NCBI GenBank assembly: GCA_019188255.1
Contig: JAETXT010000006.1
Location: 806,001-870,000, forward strand
Direction of reading: 5' to 3'
Source: Verticillium longisporum
Lineage: Eukaryota > Ascomycota > Sordariomycetes > Glomerellales > Plectosphaerellaceae
DNA length: 64,000 nt
Shown here: piece after piece, positions 38,161 through 48,950 of the stretch
Layout: every line of letters starts with the position of its first letter
Position numbering within the stretch: the stretch's first letter is position 1
Made by a program: the position numbers and the translations under genes
The notes under the pieces: generated by a model
Databases searched by the model: none
What the model saw: only the letters and a program-made list of their open reading frames with translations
What the model was told of the DNA's origin: nothing

Positions 38161-39400
38161 AATAATAATATAACCTTAGATATTATATTAATTTAAAAGA
38201 GTAATAATAATTTATCTATTATTAGGGGTATATTTACTTATATATTAAATATAGTCTATCTATCTAGGGGTATACTAGCTAATATTATTAATATATTTAT
38301 TAATATTTACTCTATTCTAATCGATATATAGTTTATAATTAATAATACTTATAACTTTATAGAGGACGTTATAAATATTAATAACCTTAACCTCGATAAT
38401 ATTACCTCTATTAATAGTATACTATCTAACTTAAATGCTAATCTTTCTATATTTATCGTAGTCTTTATATTACTCGAATTAAATATATTACTTAATATAC
38501 TATTCGAACTAAGTATATTATCTAATATACTACTCGAACTAGGTATATTACTAAATATATTATAAAAGTTAATTATCGTCTATATTACTAATATTAATAC
38601 TATTAAGATAAACGTTATCGACGACTATATAATTATCGCTAATATACTCTATATTATTATTAACTCCGATATATACCCGATCTTATTAATATTCGCTAAT
38701 AATAGATTAAAGTCGCTATAGCCTCTAGTAATTATAGTATAAGAATATATTAATAGTAATCCTATATATTACTTAGAAACGTATTAGTATAGATATCTAT
38801 CTTATTACTTATCCTAATCGCCTATCTTATTGCCTATCTCGTCTATCTAATATAATCGCCTAAGTATAACTAATTAAGTATATAAGTATACTATCCTATT
38901 ATATAATATATATATTACTATTAAGCGCCCCTATTAATACTATAAAGCTAGTAACTCTACGACCTAAGTAGAGTATAGCCTTAAAGGTATAGCTAATAGG
39001 GAGGAAGTCTAGATTCTCGAACTAGAGGGTAGCCCTATACTATCGATCTAGTATATCCTCTATACTAGAAGTAACTATAGTTAATAATAGCCTATACTAT
39101 ATATACTATATACTATACCCTATTATACTACTAATATCGCATTAACGGTTATACTAATAGTATTACTCGCTACAATATTACTTACTACTATATTACTTAG
39201 TACTACTCTATATAAACGAACTAACGTACTTAATAGATACTACTAACTAACCGGCCTCGAGGGCAACGATAGGACTCGATATATAGATATAGGGGCTATT
39301 ATATAGGGCTAGCACGCTAGCATAGACGAGAGGGAAGAGGAGGAGGAACTTTATCGTCTTAGTATTAGGGGTATTCGATCCTAGGCACTAGGTTATTATA
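38161..39400 (+). pseudogene. Decayed ORF with a 10-residue repeat, about 410 codons
   Basis: The frame from 38,161 has only three stops in the first 140 codons and about 6% in the rest, while the other plus frames have many more (for example six in 20 codons at 38,343). It contains the 30-bp repeat listed separately, an acidic run DEREEEEELYRL at about 39,319 and SLKGIANREEV at about 38,971. ATA and CTA can derive from ACA and CCA, so the Ile/Leu-rich repeat was probably Thr/Pro/Ser-rich, as in a linker or a cell-surface protein. No domain was recognised. Confidence 0.45.
38473..38562 (+). repeat. 30-bp tandem repeat, three units, in frame with the decayed ORF
   Basis: Units 38,473-38,502, 38,503-38,532 and 38,533-38,562 share (c/t)tcgaa(c/t)ta..tatatta. 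Each equals ten codons (LELNILLNIL-like), so the repeat is coding in origin. Confidence 0.8.
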
Positions 39401-40380
39401 CTATATTATATATTATAATAGATTATAAGAAGTAGGAGCATCTCTTATACTACTACGATAGGCGATAGTCGCCCTATAAGCTAAATAGCAAAGGTAACTA
39501 CTAACGGCTAGCCAGCCTATATAGGCTACTAATTATCGGCTATAAGCGATAATCGATTATAAGCGAGGTATATCCCGCTATCGATCCTAAACGTAGGACG
39601 CTAATAGCTGGACGTTAATTACTAGATATTAGTTATTAGATAGTAATTATTAGATATTAAAAGTGAAATCGTATATTATAGTCGGTTCTACTACTAGTAA
39701 TGAAACTGCCCGCTAAGGTTTACACTATAACCTAGGATAATATATATATCTACCTATTATATATCTTAGGGTATAGGTTATTAAATTTTTATATACGATT
39801 AGTTAATACGCTCTACCTTTTAACTATCCTAGCTTAAAGCTCGATATAGTAAGACTAATATTATAATCCCGACGTTACGAGCAGTTATATTCCTATTAGG
39901 GTAATCGTTATATAAGATAACTAAGTAGAAGATAATAGGCTTTCGATAATGCTAGTACTAATTAAGTCCTAGATATACATTATAAGACGTAGTGCCCCCG
40001 AGATAGTAAGGATTTCTAGGTTTATATACGATTTACTACCCTTAGTATACTATATCTTACTAATCTATCGCTAGACTCTTAACTTATAACTTGCCTGCGA
40101 GTCCTTCTTATTTACGAATATCTTTAGATAGTCTATCCTATACATTAATAGACTTTTTCTAGTTTATACTATAATATAGAAACTTAATATAGAAAGACTC
40201 AGTTCGAGACGAGTACGCTAGTCTTATACCCTATCCGTAAGTATTATAAATTCTATCGACTTCGTCCTATATCGCCTATACGATAAGCTTACTATATAAT
40301 ACGCTATTAGTAGAGGTTAGCTTATCGGCTATAATACTATATAGGGATAATAGCTTTATTCTCTCGGGCTATCGGTAATA
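39400..40380. other. Mutated DNA with a weak reading frame
   Basis: A plus frame in phase with 39,961 is protein-like between about 39,960 and 40,320 (RRSAPEIVRISRFIYDLLPL near 39,987). It may belong to the preceding relic or to the N-terminal side of the next gene. Confidence 0.3.
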
Positions 40381-41250
40381 TATTCTTAATGCCCGAATAT
40401 AAGATATAACGTTAATCGACTATATAATAATATATCGTATTCGTACTAATAATATTTACGAAGTATATTTTAACTCTATAATGAAATAGGTGCATTAGCT
40501 TTATACTAGATATATATCGCCTATCTAATTAGCGATAAAGTTAATATTTAATCGTATACCCTAGGATCGCTATAGTTTCTCTATTAATTCTTCGATAACT
40601 ATATTAAAGACGATATACCTACTCTATTAACCTCCGATAGGTTTACTATTAGTATATTTAATATATTAATAGCTTTATACTTCTTCTTCTCTATAGCCTT
40701 TTATACGTTCTATAATTATAGCCGTAGTATTTATAGACTTGGTAACTAGATAGATTACTTAGGTATAGTCCTATTAATATAGGGAACTAGACTATCTAGC
40801 GCCTATTTTGCCTTTCGATGCTAGCGGACTATATATACGGTCTATCTAGCTCTTATATCGGCCTCTACTATACTAAGCGGCCTAGCTACGCTACGACTTA
40901 CTTTTCGTAAAATAGGGGACTAATAATTATATATTCTTATCGATGCCTATTTCAATATCGGTCGTTTTTATACTAGTGCTCTACGGCTTATATGCCTTCG
41001 GGCTTATAGAGCTCGATAAGAGAATAGGTTTTAGATCGTTCCTAGGCTTAGCATTACTTAATTTAATAGGAGCCTCTCTATATCTCTATAAAGCACTAGA
41101 GCAGTAGTTGCCTAGTAGGTATAACCTTCCTAGGCAGGGCTATAATTAGATATACGGGTTCGTACTTACTAGAGTATAGATATAGCGTAACGGCTTAGTT
41201 TAGCTAGCGATCCTAAAAAGTATAAGCTAGGATATTCTATATATAGTCGA
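40380..41250 (+). pseudogene. PAQR / haemolysin-III family membrane protein, decayed
   Basis: The PAQR family (adiponectin receptors, fungal Izh proteins, haemolysin III) comprises seven-helix membrane proteins linked to lipid and zinc homeostasis. In the frame from 40,381 I read YLRSIFxLYNE (about 40,453), AFYTFYNYS (40,696-40,722, matching the family FHTLxNHS with His lost to Tyr), then GNxIDYLGIVLLIxG (40,741-40,785, the LDYxGI motif with Trp as TAG) and AYFAFRC (family YYGFYC). After about 40,915 the homology continues one frame on: LYGLYAFGLIELDKRIGF (40,979-41,032), NLIGASLYLYKALEQ and IYGF (41,150-41,161), as in the family ALYIxGAxLYAxR and DIWGS blocks. CAT to TAT and TGG to TAG are RIP changes. 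The frame change is an old indel or intron. Nothing functional remains. Confidence 0.7.
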
Positions 41251-41259
41251 ATAAAGGGA

Positions 41260-42640
41260 TAATTATTTAAGCGCTAATAATGATTATAATCTATAAATAA
41301 GATAATAGGTATATACTTTAACGGTTCTCTTAGAGAAAGAGCGGGTTAGTATTATAATAAATAGAAGCTAAACCTTAATATACTATTCATTATATATATA
41401 ATGCTCTCGAGCCGACTATCTAGGCTTCTTCTAAGTCCTTATAACGAAGAGATTCTAGATCTATCCCTAGGAAGCCGTAGATAGATAAAGATAAGGGAAC
41501 TAAGTCGTAGCCCTTCTATTATAGTATAGCCTAAATTAGCCGAATATAGCTCGGAAAAGGCGGAGAGAGTAGAAGTCTCGTAGTATACTAGTAGAGAAGA
41601 CTATTCCTTAGTCGATAAAGAGAAACTATGCTCTCGGGATACGTATCTATAGCGGTTAGCGATTTACGCTAGTATTTTAATACGTAGCGTCGTAGCATAG
41701 TAGTCTACGGAATGCCTAAGGGCCCTATACTATAGTACGCTAAGTATAGAGACTTCGGCTAAGGTAGCTATATAGGCCTTATAGTTTAATATTAAGCTTT
41801 TAACTTTAACCTCTTACTAGGTTCGTACTAGACGATATATCCTCTATACTAGTACCGATATACTAAGCGAAATACGAAATATTAAAGTTAGTCTATAGGA
41901 TCGAGATAGAGGCTAGACCTACGTTCATTATAGTACTAACTATATATAGCCTTAAGTAGATAATAAGTATTTAGGTAATCTTCTTATTTATTACTTATAT
42001 TAAGATTTAAATATATAATAGTAGTAGGTAGCTTTAACCCGCTATAGCTATAGAAAGGGATATAAAATACCTTACTATCCGCCTAGTTCTCTAGAGCTAC
42101 CGATCCTTAAGTATCGTAAGCTTCGCATTATAGATGCCTAGAAGAGAAAGCGATAGGGCCTACGCCTTACTAATTAAAAAAGACTCATCTAGCCGCACCC
42201 TAGTGCTCTATTATCTTCTAATAACTTATTATCTTCTAATAATAAGCGATTATCTAAACGATAGAGAGGGAGCTAGGGAGTAGCTAAGTCGAAGCGAGTA
42301 AGTAATAACGATAAAGGCAAGTAGGTTGCCGCTATTATACCTATATAGAAGTATTAAAAGGCTAGTAGAGGCGTAAAGCTCCTACTAGTATTAACGTAGG
42401 TGCTAGATCGTCTCCCGTCTAAGATTAAAATAGAAGGGGTAGCGCCTACTTCTCCTATTTCTCTACTAAAATCGCTTCGCGATTAGACTATTAAGGATAA
42501 CGGTAATAGCTCTAGTTTATCTATAAATACAAATACATATTATAATATAAAGAACTCTTTAATATTTATACTTAGTATAGGAGTAGTAAGATCTACCCGT
42601 CCTAATTCTTATTATCTTATTAATACGCTAGACTATAGAG
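41260..42640. other. Mutated DNA with ambiguous coding traces
   Basis: At 41,401-41,800 a plus frame and two minus frames are all reasonably open, so strand cannot be decided. At 42,292-42,600 a basic plus frame (KASRGVKLLLVL) precedes the next relic and might be its N-terminal part. Confidence 0.3.
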
Positions 42641-42661
42641 GACTAGACCTATCTAAGTAAG

Positions 42662-43450
42662 CAAAATATTAACGATATCTTAGAGATTATTATTTATTAG
42701 TATTAATAGAGAATTAGTATTCTAGATTAAAATACGAAAGTATTCCCGGATTCTAATCTAACTCTTTTACCCGTCTTTTAAGACGGTTAATAGACTCTTA
42801 GCTATTACTTAGCGGCCGGGCTAGCTATATACGAATTACTTCCCGACTTATCTAGGTATAAGGCTATAGTAGAATATTTTTAAGACTATTATAAGATATA
42901 ATATAGTTTACTTATTACGATTATAGCTCTATTAATCCGCTTAAAGTTTTATAATTCTAGCGTATACCTCCTAATTACGGCTATGCTCCTTATAGTAGAG
43001 TACGATCTCCCGAGTAGTATTAACTACGACTTCTAGAAAGAGGTATTAAAGTATATACTTCTATCTTATATAGATTACCGAGTTATTACTTAACCTAGTC
43101 TATTAAATACGCTATCGTTAAATAGTCGCTTAGATCTAGCTGATTTTAGACTATCGGCTAGGGTTTCGCTAGACTACTAGGGATGCTTCTTTTATAATAA
43201 TCGGAAAGTATATATTAAGAATCTTAGCCTAGAGATATTACCGAAGTACCGTTAATCGTTATAGTCGGCTAAGAAGGCTTACTATATACTATCTAAGTTA
43301 ATAAAAGTACTATTAAAAAAAGGTAGATATACTATTAGTAAAAATAGCCGCTAGGTTATACGAGTACTATAGTTTGCTAAGTCATCTAATAGTTACTTAT
43401 AGTCGGAAATAGATAGGCTTCTCGTTCAGGGTTATTAACGACCTTTAAAA
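42662..43450 (+). pseudogene. Decayed ORF, about 260 codons, possible regulator
   Basis: The frame in phase with 42,782 reads SYYLAAGLAIYELLPDLSRY (about 42,800), LLIVEYDLPSSINYDF (about 42,986), ARVSLDYxGCFFYNNRKVYI (about 43,157) and basic helices to 43,450. Stops are TAG/TAA at probable Trp/Gln positions. The helical middle with an ELLPDLSRYKAIVEYF segment is reminiscent of the middle region of fungal Zn2Cys6 regulators, but I cannot see an intact zinc cluster upstream, so the family is not assigned. Confidence 0.4.
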
Positions 43451-44100
43451 TAAATATTAGCTAAGATATAAGTCTCCCTATCCCTTTCCCTTTCCCCTTC
43501 TAGGGTAATATAGGTATATACGGAGCCTAGGTACCCGTAAAAAAGGAGATTAACTAGATTTATATAGTCTTTCTCGCTCTTCGCCTCAATTTAGTAAACG
43601 AAGTTCGACGACGATACTAATACTCTAGAATTATTTTATAAGAGAAAATAATTATAATATAGATAGGAATTTACTTTAATATTAAAAAAATATAAATATA
43701 AAATATTAACGAAGAAGGGTAATAAGGCGTAATAATAATATAGGATATAAGTATATAAAAAAGAAAATCGAATCGGCAAGCCTTATAGTAAATCTTCCCT
43801 ATTAACTATAAGCAATTAACGTTACGGTCCGGTCCCCTCTACGCGCTATACTAGCGGATAATAACTAGTAGATGAAATAGAATACGGAAGCGCATCGGAA
43901 AGTACTAGTCGTCCCTTAAATCGTTAAAATAGAGCGATATAGTACTATTAATAGAAGCGTTTACCCTATCTCGCTTCCCGCTCTAAAGCCTTGTACTATC
44001 TTAGTAGCTTCCTATTTCCTAGTTTAAGAGGATAAAGATAGTTATTCTACTTTATATTACTATTAGCTTAACTTTAGGTTACTTACTTAGGTAGATAATA
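43450..44100. other. RIP-mutated DNA, no frame resolved
   Basis: Contains A-rich stretches near 43,680-43,780 and no convincing frame or repeat. Confidence 0.45.
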
Positions 44101-44760
44101 GAAGTCTCGACTACTATATAAGAGAAGTCCCGGCTATAGCGGGTATTTTAGTAGACCGAGGGCTACTAGGGATAATAGCCTTATTACCTATAGACATTAT
44201 TTTACTATCTTAGCGGATAAGTATATCTACTTAATAGCGTAAGTAGCTATATCTATTAGCGCGAAAAAGGCATTCAACCTCGAGCGCCTAACTAGTAGGT
44301 CAATTATATATCGATAATCAATTCTATTCTATATATAGATATAGGTCCTATATAGAGGCCTAAAGTAGTAAATCGCTATAAGAATCTTATAATATAGCTA
44401 AGCGCCTAATAGGTAATAAGCCGCTTAACCGCTAGCTATATAACCTAGTAAGCTAGTAGTACTAGCGTATATTATTACTTAGTATATATTAAAAATAGTG
44501 CTTATATTAAATACGGAAGCGCTATTTCGGATAGCGGATAGATATAAGGACGAACCGGTTAGAGTATATTTTCTTATAATTAGTCTAAACGATTTTTACT
44601 ATATCTCTTATCTTCGTCCATTTAAAATCGTCCCTAATTATCCCTGTTCGCTATAAATATAATATAGATTCTCGAAGTAAGATATTTCGTAAAGCGCTAT
44701 ATAGTATTAGAACCCGATCAGTAGGCCTTATAAAGAAGGCTACTAAGCTATATCGCTTAA
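44100..44760 (-). pseudogene. Decayed hydrophobic ORF on the minus strand
   Basis: Read on the minus strand in register with 44,101, this stretch has about 6% stops against far more on the plus strand. It shows hydrophobic segments with residues such as TTSLLGYIASG (44,460 downward), AAYYLLGA, LIAIYYFRPLYRTY and RLNAFFALIDIATYAIK. Several hydrophobic runs suggest a multi-span membrane protein. It is the only relic I place on the minus strand. The family is unknown. Confidence 0.3.
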
Positions 44761-47040
44761 GCGCATAGGTGCCCTTAACGATTAGAGTAGATAGCGAGAT
44801 TATTACCCTAAACCCTTATTATATAATAGATATCCCTTATAGAGCAAGTTAGACGGAGAAGGCAATTCAACCTAAGAGCGCGCCTACTCAGTAAGCCAGC
44901 TTATATAGTCGGGTCGATAGTGCTAGCAGTTTACAGTAAAATATCTATTAATAGTAGTTAGCTAATCGCCCTAATCCTAGTAAGTAGCTAGTATAATATA
45001 CTAGTTAACGAAACAAGGTATTCTTCGGGTCTAGGAACTCAATCAATTTATTTATTTAGTTATTACGGCTTCCAAGCATATATACTAATAGCTATTATAA
45101 TACTAATTAACGCATAATTCAATGCTTTCCCTTTAAGACCCTATTACTAACGAGGAAGACATGCCCCCCCTATACTAGTTATAATATAGAAGTAACGAGA
45201 GCGGAATGCTAATAACTTCAATCAATAGTACTAATACGCTAAGCTAATATAGTCGATATAGTTAGAGTACCTCTTCTTCTTTACCGGTCCATCCTTCTCA
45301 TCCTATAATAACTTCCTCTTTCGGGGGCGGCTCTCGGAATAAGGCTATATATTTTTCGCTATAGGGAAGATAGGTAAAGGTAATATAAATAAAGGTAGCG
45401 AGTCGAAGTTACCTTCGCTTATACACATATTATAGCTAGTCGGAGATTAATAAGGGCTTATAGTAGTACTAGGTAGTTTAGAGGGAGAGCTAACTATCGT
45501 AGATAAGGCGCTAGTGCTCTCGATTAACTAGGAACTCGGATATATAATTAGGTACTAGACTCAATAGCTTAGTTCTATATAATTAATATATAAAAGAATA
45601 TAGTAGGAGGACTAAGTACTTATATCAAGGGTTAATTATATAGTTAATAAAGGACTATAAGTATAGCCTTATAAGTCCTATATTAGGAAGATAAATCGTA
45701 ATAAAGAGGATAAGCTAGGCTTAATATAGATAGGTAGAAGCTCTCCCTTTATAGTAAGTATAGTCTTTATATAGCGTTAATTCTAGTATATTATATATCT
45801 ATCTCTATCTATTATTGCTTTAAAGCGAATATCGGGATATATACTAGCGATATATTCGAGATATACCTATAGTCCCTCTAGTAGAATGCTATTATTATTA
45901 AGGACTTAGTATATTATAGAGATTATAACGGGTAATATAGAGAAAGTAGGCTTATAAGAGGGGTAAGAAGAGAGCCTATTATAATAGCCCGAGTCCCTTT
46001 TAAGTATAGTAATAGGGCTATAGGTATCTATTCTATTAAATTAGAAGCGAATTTAGGCTTTATATAGGCTTAATAGAAGTAGAGAATAGGATTTAATTTT
46101 ATTATTATTAGTTAATTAATCGGCCTAGCCGCTTAACTCCTTAGTGCTCGGGAACGGAACGATACTATATAGCTATAAATCTCTATCTATAAGGATAGTA
46201 AGTAATATTAGAAAGAGACTCTTTAGCGAGCCGAGAAGGGTAAGGAGAGGTAAGCTACGAACTTATCTAGACTACGCTTCCATCCGCGCATATATACTTA
46301 TAAATAGCCTAAGCCTAGTCCTATATATATCTAAACTGCTCGCTGCTCCGCTCTTATACGGTTTCCTAGGTCTTTTAAGGTATCGAAGCTATATAAGGTC
46401 TATTCTCCGCTACCTTTTAGCGTACTACGATAATCGAGACTTAGAGGCGAGAGCCTCTAACGGCCTCGGCGACCGCTATAAAGAGGTAGCCCATTAACTC
46501 CTGTAGTATACCTCCTTTAGATATAATCTCCTTCGGATATAGTTCGCAGGTTCGAGTCTATCCTAGTTCATTCCTCCTAGGACGCATCCCTAAATAGCAG
46601 CTACGGCTTATATTCTACTCCTAGCGCTACTATATTACGATACGGTCTACTCGTCGCAAATCCATTTATACGCCCACCTCACTATATCGATCCTCGCGCA
46701 GCAGCGCCCTAATAATGAGAGCCTCCTCTACGATCCTTCCATAGTATAGCATTTATCTCGTATTTTTATATAGTGCCTCCGTATACCTATAAATAACGTA
46801 TACCGGGTCATTCGGATAGGATTTAGGGGGTAAGGGGGGTAGTAGAATTAGTCTAACGAATTAGTCTAGTAAGTCTAGCCTAGCGATTACCTTAATTTAG
46901 TTATTCATTTCGTATATAAAAGTAAAGCCCTCGTCGATTTAAATTACTAAATGCTCCTTCCTAAATTGAATAGTTAGTAAGCTAGGTACTTAATTAAGTA
47001 GAGGGAATATTATAATATCTAAAACCGAAATTTAGATAAT
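44760..47040. other. Mutated DNA with a 117-codon open run of uncertain strand
   Basis: At 46,144-46,497 the plus strand is open for 117 codons but begins with GTG. The opposite strand over the same bases also reads as protein with TAA/TAG stops only. No call can be made. A tRNA-like sequence follows at 46,495-46,570. Confidence 0.35.
46495..46570 (+). pseudogene. tRNA-Arg(UCG)-like relic, weak
   Basis: Over 76 bases there is a T-loop/B-box-like ggttcgagtc (46,549-46,558), a TTCGGA anticodon-loop-like stretch with TCG at 46,533-46,535, and tagta resembling an A box near 46,504. Stems pair poorly (acceptor four of seven), so even if real it is a mutated relic. Confidence 0.2.
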
Positions 47041-48950
47041 TTAATAATTTCCTCTAAGTAAGCCTTTATAATTTAGATAAAGCTATAAATTAATTAACGT
47101 CCTCTTTTACCTAAACCTAGGAATCTTTAGTCGAAGTATATATCTAGCTATATTTCTAATCTAAGCTTGCTCTTATATTATACTTTACTATTATAGGGAT
47201 TAAAAGCGTCGCTATTAGAGCACCCTTACCTCTTATCGAGGAGGCTAAGTCCTATATTGAACGGCTTAGTATAGTTTATTATTAACGTATTAGGGCCTCT
47301 ACGGATATTCTATATATAACGTATTACCGACTATAGTATATCGACCTAGAAGCTCTTCGTACTTCCTAATAAGAGACTTTCGTAGTTAGTATAGACCAGC
47401 TAATCGACTCTAGGTAGGCGAATGAATTTCTAGACCCTTCCCCTTACGAAATAGGTTCGTAAAGCAATAACTCGCCTTTCGTCTTAGAAAGATGCATAAT
47501 CGCCATTATACCGATATATCTACTACCTAAAGGTATCGATAATTTAGATACCGTCTATAATGCTATCGTTCAACTTAGAGGGGGATTTGACTTTGCTAGT
47601 AATAACCTCGGCCGTATAACGTACCTTTATACTACTTAGTTAGAGGTATTTAACAGGCTTCCTCTAATCGATTCTATATACTAATATAATAAAGAGCTTC
47701 GAAAATAATTAAAGTCCGATTAGAAATACATTAAGCTTATTCGTTACGATTAGTTAATAAGATATCTAGTAAGTAAAAAGAAGCTAGATAAGGAAAATTA
47801 GCTATTAAAAGCTATAGATAATAGTTAACTTAAATCTACTTATAAGAGGTATCTCTTAGTCGACGAAGTAGGTAAGGATAGGTTAAATGCGGAGTCTAAT
47901 AGAGACGATAGTATAGAGAAATTTACTAGGGATAGCGGGGACGGAGCCGACGTAGTAGATAGAGATTAAGGAGTATAGTATTATAAATCTAGCGATCGCA
48001 ATAGTAAGCGTTAAGATAGACCCATTATCGGTAAGAACCTACTAAGGAAGCGTCGATAGTAGTACGAGCCGTATCGATCTAGTCAACCCCTAATTAAAAA
48101 GCTCGACTAAGTAATAGCATTATATCTTAGATACTCCTATATAAATTCAATATACTAAAGGTCCTTAAGCTTCGAGTAGTAGTCTCTAATTAATAATACT
48201 CTACTATTAAGATGCCTATACTCCTAAGAAGCAGTATCCGGAATTAGAATAATAACGACTATCGCAAGGGACGTCCTACGCAGCATCCCCTAAAATCCGC
48301 ATAGGCCTACTAATCGGTATAGATAGTAGGGCGCGTTTTAAAGCACAGTATACGCCTAGATAATATTACAATTAGTAGTTAAAACTAAAGCTAAGGCGGT
48401 ATATCCTAGTATAATTATAGAAAGAATTATCTATACTTACTAGTCTAAGATACTAAGATATAATAAAGGCGGTTCGAAAGGATTTAATATACTAACTAAA
48501 TACTATAATGCGCCTAGATAGTAGCTATACCTTATTATTTATCTAGTAAGTCTAGGCCCTTAATAGTATAGCTAGTATACTTCTATTATAGCTTACTACG
48601 TATACGTAAAAGGAATAGTCTACTAGTATTTTATATCTTAATAACGTCTCTATATCTATATAGGCCGATAGATACTATAGGCTAATATTAGGTACCTTCG
48701 AGTTCCGGGGAAATAGTATACCCCTTCTAATAGGACCGATTACTTTATATATATACCTTAACCTAAACTAATACCTAGAGAGGCTAGTTGCTTTTACTTC
48801 GTACTATAGCATTATCGATACTAATTTTAATTTTCGATTACTATCTTCTAAGAATCGAATTATTACCCTAAGCTCGTAATCTAAGGATCGTAATTATCTA
48901 GATCTCCTCTTTAGTATTATAAATCGTTAACGTAAATTAGAGTCTATTAT
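47040..48950 (+). pseudogene. Decayed ORF, about 600 codons, best-preserved unknown gene
   Basis: The frame in phase with 47,163 is open or interrupted only by TAA/TAG for almost 1.9 kb. From N to C: LPLIEEAKSYIERLSIVYY (about 47,226), LPKGIDNLDTVYNAIVQLRG (47,523-47,582), a Lys/Glu/Leu-rich probable coiled coil (LVSKKKLDKEN, about 47,769), an acidic stretch (RDSGDGADVVDRD, about 47,931), a basic stretch (GKNLLRKRR, about 48,030) and later YNKGGSKGFNILTKYYNAPR (about 48,460). No frameshift is needed. The arrangement of coiled coil, acidic and basic linker suggests a nuclear or structural protein, but I recognise no family. Stop density is about 5%, lower than in the A repeats, so mutation was milder. 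Confidence 0.55.

Noticed and set aside
42292..42640. Zn2Cys6 zinc cluster upstream of the 42.7-43.4 kb relic
   Set aside because: Only a loose second-half resemblance, with the cysteines assumed lost to Tyr; the six-cysteine pattern cannot be shown.
46144..46497. A 117-codon gene beginning with GTG
   Set aside because: A fungal nuclear gene would not normally start at GTG, and the opposite strand is equally plausible as a relic.
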